From contig NZ_NGJT01000008.1 in NCBI RefSeq assembly GCF_003950315.1, forward strand, positions 1-64,000: a stretch of DNA of 64,000 nt, read 5' to 3'. Origin of the DNA: Vagococcus bubulae (GTDB lineage Bacteria > Bacillota > Bacilli > Lactobacillales > Vagococcaceae). The translations under genes and the position numbers were made by a program. Position 1 is the stretch's first letter. Each line of letters starts with the position of its first letter. Positions 58,846-64,000 of the stretch are shown here, in pieces. The notes under the pieces are model-generated. The model had not been told where the DNA came from, ran no database searches, and worked only from the letters and a program-made list of their open reading frames with translations.

Positions 58846-59511
58846 TTAAATTGATTTTATGTAGTCTAAAACCGCAAACAAATCATTTTTGACGGCTAAT
58901 GTTTTTTCATTTGCTTCATCATTAGGTAAAATTAAATCAGGTACCATAATCACAGGAACTTCTGCAGAAAAAGACGCACGAATACCATTTAGCGAATCTT
59001 CCAACATGATGGTTTCTTCCTTTGGTGTCCCAAGTAATGATACAGCTTTTTCGACAATTTCAGGGTGTGGTTTAGCATGTGTTACATCATCGCCACTTAC
59101 AATCCCCTTAAATTTATCGGTTAATTGAGCTTTGTCTAACAACAAGTCGATTGCCACTCGATTATTACTTGAAGCCACCACACATGCTATATCATGGTGA
59201 TTCAAATAAGTTAGCAATTCTTCTACTCCTGGTTTTAAAGGAGCACCTTTTTCATTAAACTCTTCCCAACTACTCTCTCGACTTTCTTTAAAAAACTGAT
59301 CCACATCACTTTTTTCAAGCATCGGAAAATCATTGGTGTATTTTTCATAAACAGCTTTTTCGCCTAAGCCAACTTCTGATTTATAGTACTCTTCATCATA
59401 ACCAGGCATATTAAATCGTTGTGCTATTTCAATATTATTTTTTGAATAGACTGCCTCTGTATTAAACAATAAACCATCCATATCAAAAATAACGCCGCTA
59501 ATTTTTTTCAC
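58846..59511 (-). CDS. HAD-superfamily hydrolase, beta-phosphoglucomutase-like
   Basis: This 221-residue HAD protein has motif I FDMDGLLFNTE, VVASSNNRVA (motif II), the motif III Lys region HAKPHPEIVEKA and MLEDSLNG (motif IV). The cap is of the C1 helical type. A phosphatase for sugar phosphates or nucleotides is likely. It lies between folC and radC on the same strand, three bases after folC. Confidence 0.88.
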   Translation of the reverse strand: MKKISGVIFDMDGLLFNTEAVYSKNNIEIAQRFNMPGYDEEYYKSEVGLGEKAVYEKYTNDFPMLEKSDVDQFFKESRESSWEEFNEKGAPLKPGVEELLTYLNHHDIACVVASSNNRVAIDLLLDKAQLTDKFKGIVSGDDVTHAKPHPEIVEKAVSLLGTPKEETIMLEDSLNGIRASFSAEVPVIMVPDLILPNDEANEKTLAVKNDLFAVLDYIKSI

Positions 59512-59514
59512 ACG

Positions 59515-60801
59515 TCACTCTCCTAATAAAATTTGTCTAACTTGAGAAATAAAGTACAGTGAGCCTGTAATTAAAATCAAGTCATCTCCTGATACTTCTT
59601 TTAGAGTATCTGATAAAGCTTCTTGCCAATGTGTATAGGCAGTTAACCCCATCTCTTCATATAATTCTTTGGTACAGGCTTTTGGGTAATCAAATGTTGT
59701 GACTTTCAAATCTAGATTATTGACTGATTGTAATAACTCTATCATCCCTTTAATGTCCTTGGTTGTTAATGCTCCAAAAATAGTATGAATACGTCGATCA
59801 GAAAATTCTCGTCTTAAATTATCTACTAATACTTCCATCGCGTGATCGTTATGCGCCCCATCTAATACAATAAATGGTTCATCAGAAATTTTTTCCATAC
59901 GACCAGGCCAAAATGCTTGTTGTAATCCTTTTTGATAATCACGATTAGACACTGGTAAATGAAGCATATCAGCCACCTCATTAAATGCTTCAATGGCGAC
60001 ACTTGCATTATCTACTTGGTGTTTTCCAACCATATTTATGGATAATTGTTTTAAATCAACTTTATCTGATTTAAAATGGAATGTTTCTCCCCAATTATCA
60101 GTTGGTTGTAAGTATTGACTATCAAAGTCAACCCCATAACGTTTGATTGGAGCATGCAATGAGTTTGCTTCTTTACTAATCACATCAAATGCTTCATCTG
60201 AAACATTCCCGACAATAACTGGCCTTCCTTCTTTAATAATCCCAGCTTTTTGACTAGCAACTTGTTCAATCGTATCTCCTAAAATATCGACATGGTCTAA
60301 ACCAATTGTCGTAATTACTGACACAAGTGGAGTCATCACGTTCGTACAGTCAAAACGTCCGCCCAAACCAACTTCAACTAGAACAATGTCAACTTTTTTA
60401 TCAACAAAATAATCAAACATCATAGCTGTTAATACTTCAAATTCAACAGTATGAGCTAACTCAGGCACCTCATCCATCTTATCTACGATAGGTATCACTT
60501 TTTCACATAATTCAACCAAATCTTCATTAGGAATTGGTTGACCGTTAATCGCAATGCGTTCGTTAAATGATTCGATATAAGGTGAGGTAAAGGTTCCGAC
60601 CGTTAAGCCTTGTTGCTCCAACAGACAACGTAAAAACGTTGTCGTTGAGCCTTTTCCATTTGTCCCACCAATGTGAACAATTTTTAACTTATCTTGTGGG
60701 TTATCTAATTGATTTAATAAATAGTTGATTCGTGTTAATCCTGGACGAATGCCAAATTTCGTGCGTTCGTGTATCCATGAAATGATTTCTCCATACTCCA
60801 T
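59515..60801 (-). CDS. folC: Folylpolyglutamate synthase/dihydrofolate synthase
   Basis: This 428-residue Mur-ligase-fold enzyme adds glutamate to folates with ATP. The P-loop HIGGTNGKGSTT is at about 43-54, with the TFTSPYIESFNERI and LVEVGLGGRFDCTNV blocks. It follows valS by 19 bases, the order valS-folC common in Bacilli, so it shares the T-box-controlled transcript. Confidence 0.97.
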   Translation of the reverse strand: MEYGEIISWIHERTKFGIRPGLTRINYLLNQLDNPQDKLKIVHIGGTNGKGSTTTFLRCLLEQQGLTVGTFTSPYIESFNERIAINGQPIPNEDLVELCEKVIPIVDKMDEVPELAHTVEFEVLTAMMFDYFVDKKVDIVLVEVGLGGRFDCTNVMTPLVSVITTIGLDHVDILGDTIEQVASQKAGIIKEGRPVIVGNVSDEAFDVISKEANSLHAPIKRYGVDFDSQYLQPTDNWGETFHFKSDKVDLKQLSINMVGKHQVDNASVAIEAFNEVADMLHLPVSNRDYQKGLQQAFWPGRMEKISDEPFIVLDGAHNDHAMEVLVDNLRREFSDRRIHTIFGALTTKDIKGMIELLQSVNNLDLKVTTFDYPKACTKELYEEMGLTAYTHWQEALSDTLKEVSGDDLILITGSLYFISQVRQILLGE

Positions 60802-60820
60802 CTTGTACAGCCACCTTTAT

Positions 60821-63463
60821 TTATTTTTTTAAAGAAGCTAGTCTTTCTTTTACTGAAGCTTGTTTTTCTAAGTAATCTTTTTGTTTTTCTCTTTCTGCTG
60901 CAACCACTGCTTCTGGTGCATTCGAAACAAAACGCTCATTGCTTAATTTTTTCTCAACAAGTGCAACTTCTGACGTCCATTTGTCTAATTCTTTTTCCAG
61001 ACGAGCAATTTCTTCGTCGATATTGATTAAATCTTCTAATGGCAAGTAAATTTCAGCTCCAGTAATCACTGCACTCATTGCTAAATCTGGCACATCAAAT
61101 TCTTCTTTAATTTCTAACACTTCTGGGTGACAGAAACGTTCAATATAATTAGTGTTTGCTTCAAAGAAGTCTTTAACAGAGTCTTTTGATGTTTTAATTA
61201 ATAATGTAATTGGTTTAGACATTGGTGCGTTCACTTCTGAGCGAATATTACGCACTGAACGAATCAATTCTTTTAATACTTCCATTCCTTCTGCCGCTTG
61301 TTCATCTGTCCAAGCTTCATTTACAGTTGGATAAGCTGCCACTACAATGGATTCACCTTGATGTGGAATTTTTTCCCAAATTTCTTCTGTCACAAATGGC
61401 ATAATTGGGTGTAGTAATCGTAAAATGTTATCTAGTACGTGTACTAAAATGCTACGAGTCATTTGTTTTTGTTCTTCATTTTCTCCGTAAAGGACTTCCT
61501 TACTCATCTCGATATACCAATCACAGAAATCATCCCAAATAAAGTTATATAAATGACGACCGGCTTCACCAAACTCAAAACGGTCGAAGAAGTTCGTTAC
61601 TTTTTCAATCGTTTCATTTAGTCGAGTTAAAATCCATTTGTCAGCAACGGTTTTATCACCATCAAGAGAAATATCATCATACGTCATGCCTTCAACATTC
61701 ATTAACACAAAACGTGATGCATTCCAAATCTTGTTGATGAAGTTCCATGCTGCATCCATTTTTTCATAACTAAAACGCATGTCTTGACCTGGTGTAGACC
61801 CATTTGATAAGAACCAACGCAATGCATCTGCCCCGTATTGATCAATGACATCCATTGGATCAATTCCGTTACCAAGAGATTTGCTCATTTTACGTCCATC
61901 TTCCGCACGGATTAACCCATGAATTAACACATTTTCAAATGGTCTTTCGCCAGTAAATTCTAAACTTTGGAAGATCATACGACTTACCCAGAAGAAAATA
62001 ATGTCATAACCTGTTACTAAAGTATTCGTTGGGAAATAACGTTTGAAGTCATGTGATTCAGTATCAGGCCAACCCATTGTTGAAAATGGCCAAAGAGCTG
62101 AACTAAACCATGTATCTAACACATCTTCATCTTGATGCCAATTTTCGATATCTTTTGGTGCTTCTTCCCCAACGTAAACTTCTCCTGTTTCATTATGGTA
62201 CCAAGCTGGAATACGATGTCCCCACCAAAGTTGACGTGAAATAACCCAATCATGCACATTTTCCATCCAAGTTAAAAACGTTTGATTAAAACGTGGTGGA
62301 TAAAAATCAACTGCGTCATCTGTTGCTTGATTTTCTACGGCTTTTTTCGCAAGTGGTGCCATTTTAACAAACCATTGTGTTGATAATCTTGGCTCAACCA
62401 CGACTCCAGTTCGCTCAGAATGACCAACACTATGAGTCATTTTTTCAATACCTTTAAGTAGACCTAATTCATCTAAATCTTTAATCACTGCTTTACGTGC
62501 AGCGAAACGATCCATACCGGCATATTTTCCAGCTAAATCATTCATTGTCGCATCATCATTCATCACGTTGACACGAGGTAAGTCATGACGATTACCCACC
62601 TCAAAGTCATTAGGGTCATGGGCCGGTGTAATTTTTACCACACCTGTTCCAAATTCCATATCAACATAATCATCAGCCACAATCGGAATTTCTTTATCGA
62701 CTAATGGTAAAATAACTGTTTTACCAATTAAGTGTTGGTAACGTTCATCTTTAGGATGAACAGCTACTGCCGTATCCCCAAGCATAGTTTCTGGACGAGT
62801 TGTGGCAATTTCTAACTGACCACTGCCATCAGCAAGTGGATAATACATATGATAAAATGCGCCCTCAATATCTTTATGGATTACTTCGATATCAGATAAC
62901 GCTGTTTTTGCTTGTGGATCCCAATTAATGATGTACTCACCACGATAAATAAGTCCTTTATTATAGAGTGTTACAAACACTTTTTTCACCGCATCAGATA
63001 ACCCATCATCTAAAGTGAATCTTTCTCTTGAATAGTCCAAAGATAATCCTAATTTCGCCCATTGCTCACGAATATGTCCAGCATACTCCTCTTTCCATTC
63101 TTTTGTTGTTTCGATGAATTTTTCACGACCTAAATCATATCGTGATACCCCTTCACCACGTAATTTTTCCTCAACTTTCGCTTGAGTGGCAATCCCTGCA
63201 TGGTCCATACCTGGTAACCATAATGTATCAAAACCTTGCATTCTTTTTTGACGAATAATCATGTCTTGAAGTGTTGTGTCCCATGCATGACCTAAATGAA
63301 GCTTTCCTGTCACATTTGGTGGTGGAATCACGATAGAATAAGCTGGTGCACTTTCATCCCCACTTGGTTTAAATAAATCTTTTTCTAGCCATTCATTGTA
63401 ACGCCCTTTTTCAACAGCTTTTGGATCAAACTTTGGCGCTAAATTATGTTGTTCATCTGTCAT
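60821..63463 (-). CDS. valS: Valyl-tRNA synthetase
   Basis: This 880-residue class I synthetase charges tRNA-Val. The HIGH motif appears as HLGH (56-59) and KMSKS lies at 525-529. The CP1 editing domain, the anticodon-binding domain and a C-terminal coiled coil ([29 protein letters not shown]) are all present. I start it at ATG 63463, eight bases after AGGAG; ATG 63469 is too near the site. Expression is controlled by the T-box upstream. Confidence 0.98.
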   Translation of the reverse strand: MTDEQHNLAPKFDPKAVEKGRYNEWLEKDLFKPSGDESAPAYSIVIPPPNVTGKLHLGHAWDTTLQDMIIRQKRMQGFDTLWLPGMDHAGIATQAKVEEKLRGEGVSRYDLGREKFIETTKEWKEEYAGHIREQWAKLGLSLDYSRERFTLDDGLSDAVKKVFVTLYNKGLIYRGEYIINWDPQAKTALSDIEVIHKDIEGAFYHMYYPLADGSGQLEIATTRPETMLGDTAVAVHPKDERYQHLIGKTVILPLVDKEIPIVADDYVDMEFGTGVVKITPAHDPNDFEVGNRHDLPRVNVMNDDATMNDLAGKYAGMDRFAARKAVIKDLDELGLLKGIEKMTHSVGHSERTGVVVEPRLSTQWFVKMAPLAKKAVENQATDDAVDFYPPRFNQTFLTWMENVHDWVISRQLWWGHRIPAWYHNETGEVYVGEEAPKDIENWHQDEDVLDTWFSSALWPFSTMGWPDTESHDFKRYFPTNTLVTGYDIIFFWVSRMIFQSLEFTGERPFENVLIHGLIRAEDGRKMSKSLGNGIDPMDVIDQYGADALRWFLSNGSTPGQDMRFSYEKMDAAWNFINKIWNASRFVLMNVEGMTYDDISLDGDKTVADKWILTRLNETIEKVTNFFDRFEFGEAGRHLYNFIWDDFCDWYIEMSKEVLYGENEEQKQMTRSILVHVLDNILRLLHPIMPFVTEEIWEKIPHQGESIVVAAYPTVNEAWTDEQAAEGMEVLKELIRSVRNIRSEVNAPMSKPITLLIKTSKDSVKDFFEANTNYIERFCHPEVLEIKEEFDVPDLAMSAVITGAEIYLPLEDLINIDEEIARLEKELDKWTSEVALVEKKLSNERFVSNAPEAVVAAEREKQKDYLEKQASVKERLASLKK

Positions 63464-63491
63464 ATACATTTCTCCTTATTTTTTATTTTTC

Positions 63492-63722
63492 AAAACAAAA
63501 AAGTCCTAAAGTTATTTCTAACTTTAGGACGATTATATCGCGGTACCACCTATCTTATAAGCACATTACAGTACTTATCTCTCAAGGTCATATAACGTTG
63601 ACAATACGGTTCCCACTCCTAGGCTACCTTCATACTTTTCAAATGGAAAATCTTTCAGCCAATGGACTTTCTCTCTGGATATCTCCAAGTATTACTCTTC
63701 CTGTTCATCGTGGTTGGTTATG
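63492..63722 (-). promoter_or_regulatory. T-box riboswitch of valS
   Basis: The minus strand carries the T-box sequence GGTGGTACCGCG (63539-63550), then a terminator GTCCTAAAGTTA / TAACTTTAGGAC (63503-63530) with TTTTTTG. Upstream lies the Stem I region with GATGAACAGGAAGAGTA, an AGAGAG stretch and ATACTT/AAGTAT pairing. The likely specifier is GTA (valine) in GAAGGTAGCC at 63626-63628. Uncharged tRNA-Val would favour read-through. Confidence 0.92.
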
Positions 63723-63728
63723 CCATTC

Positions 63729-63757
63729 ATTTTACATTGGTAAATTCATTTCGTCAA
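63729..63757 (-). promoter_or_regulatory. valS-folC promoter
   Basis: On the minus strand TTGACG (63752-63757), 17 bases and TAAAAT (63729-63734), starting right after the tpx stop codon. Confidence 0.8.
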
Positions 63758-63759
63758 AC

Positions 63760-64000
63760 TTAGATTAAAGCTTTCGCTGCTTCTAATGCTTTCGCGTAAT
63801 TTGGTTCTGTGGAAACTTCTGGAACAATCTCTTCATACGTAATCACACCATCTTTGTCTAACACAAAAATTGAACGTGCTAAGCGACCAATTTCTGGGAT
63901 TAAGATACCATATTCTTTCCCAACAACACCCTCTTCATCTCTTAACATAGTCATATCAACTGATTCAGCTGCACACCAATTTGCTAATTGCTCTTTTGTG
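63760..64000 (-). CDS. tpx: Thiol peroxidase (3' part, runs off the window)
   Basis: The last 79 residues of a peroxiredoxin of the Tpx type read TKEQLANWCAAESVDMTMLRD, then EYGILIPEIGRLARSIFVLDKDGVITYEEIV and ALEAAKALI at the end. The Cys in WCAAE is the resolving cysteine; the peroxidatic one lies outside the window. It reduces hydroperoxides using thioredoxin. The frame stays open to the window edge, so the start is not seen. Confidence 0.92.
   Translation of the reverse strand, partial: TKEQLANWCAAESVDMTMLRDEEGVVGKEYGILIPEIGRLARSIFVLDKDGVITYEEIVPEVSTEPNYAKALEAAKALI

Noticed and set aside
63421-63768. 115-codon plus-strand frame across the valS leader
   Set aside because: It covers the T-box and promoter on the opposite strand, which fully explain the sequence.

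Overview
The window reads as a low-GC Lactobacillales chromosome. RpoB, RpoC, AdhE, RNase J1 with RpoY, and the PTS and CcpA-type signals are all of the enterococcal kind. An Enterococcaceae member close to Vagococcus is my best guess, inferred from protein flavour only. Most genes lie on the minus strand. I see no prophage, insertion sequence, CRISPR array or plasmid functions; this is ordinary chromosome rich in sugar and short-chain acid catabolism.

Layout, left to right. 1-9.3 kb: rpoC and rpoB behind a strong promoter and a structured leader, then an RsmC-like methyltransferase and an SGNH esterase. 9.3-12.5 kb (plus strand): acyl-CoA thioesterase, coaA, guaA. 12.5-15.2 kb: a metallophosphoesterase, a decayed tyrosine-phosphatase gene and a phospho-beta-glucosidase with no PTS beside it. 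15.4-19 kb: adhE and a divergent AraC-type regulator with a degenerate receiver domain. 19-25.6 kb: a complete L-ascorbate operon (ulaG-C-A-B-D-E-F) with a divergent DeoR-type regulator. 25.6-32.1 kb: a sorbitol operon (srlD, gutR, gutM, srlA, srlE, srlB) extended by an Fsa-type aldolase and a HAD phosphatase. 32.6-40.3 kb: a short-chain acyl-CoA cluster (thiolase, 3-hydroxyacyl-CoA dehydrogenase, crotonase, two CoA-transferase subunits, an unrecognised membrane protein and a FabK-like flavoprotein) preceded by a LysR gene. 40.4-43.3 kb: Fur-boxed iron uptake (feoA, feoB and a 46-residue Cys-rich membrane protein). 43.3-47.9 kb: a beta-glucoside operon (licT-type antiterminator, bglP, bglA) with a RAT/terminator switch, then tRNA-Arg(CCU). 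47.9-54.3 kb: an orphan PTS EIIB, a DEAD-box-type helicase, an oxidoreductase and a heterodimeric ABC exporter. 54.4-56.6 kb (plus strand): rpoY-rnjA behind a large structured leader. 56.6-64 kb: ElaA-type acetyltransferase, DUF2179 membrane protein, cold-shock protein, radC, HAD phosphatase, folC, valS with a T-box, and the 3' part of tpx.

How it fits together. Three PTS routes feed glycolysis or the pentose phosphate pathway: ascorbate to xylulose-5-phosphate, sorbitol to fructose-6-phosphate, and beta-glucosides to glucose-6-phosphate. AdhE and the acyl-CoA cluster handle acetyl-CoA and NADH; cre-like sites lie at both promoters, and a possible Rex half-site lies at adhE.

Best candidates for something undescribed: the multi-branched RNA leader of rpoY-rnjA (54480-54628); the acyl-CoA cluster, in which a FabK-like flavoprotein could replace Bcd/Etf and an unrecognised membrane protein may be its transporter; and a possible small RNA between the methyltransferase gene and rpoB. 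Several starts were moved to codons with a proper ribosome binding site, including a probable ATT start for the antiterminator.
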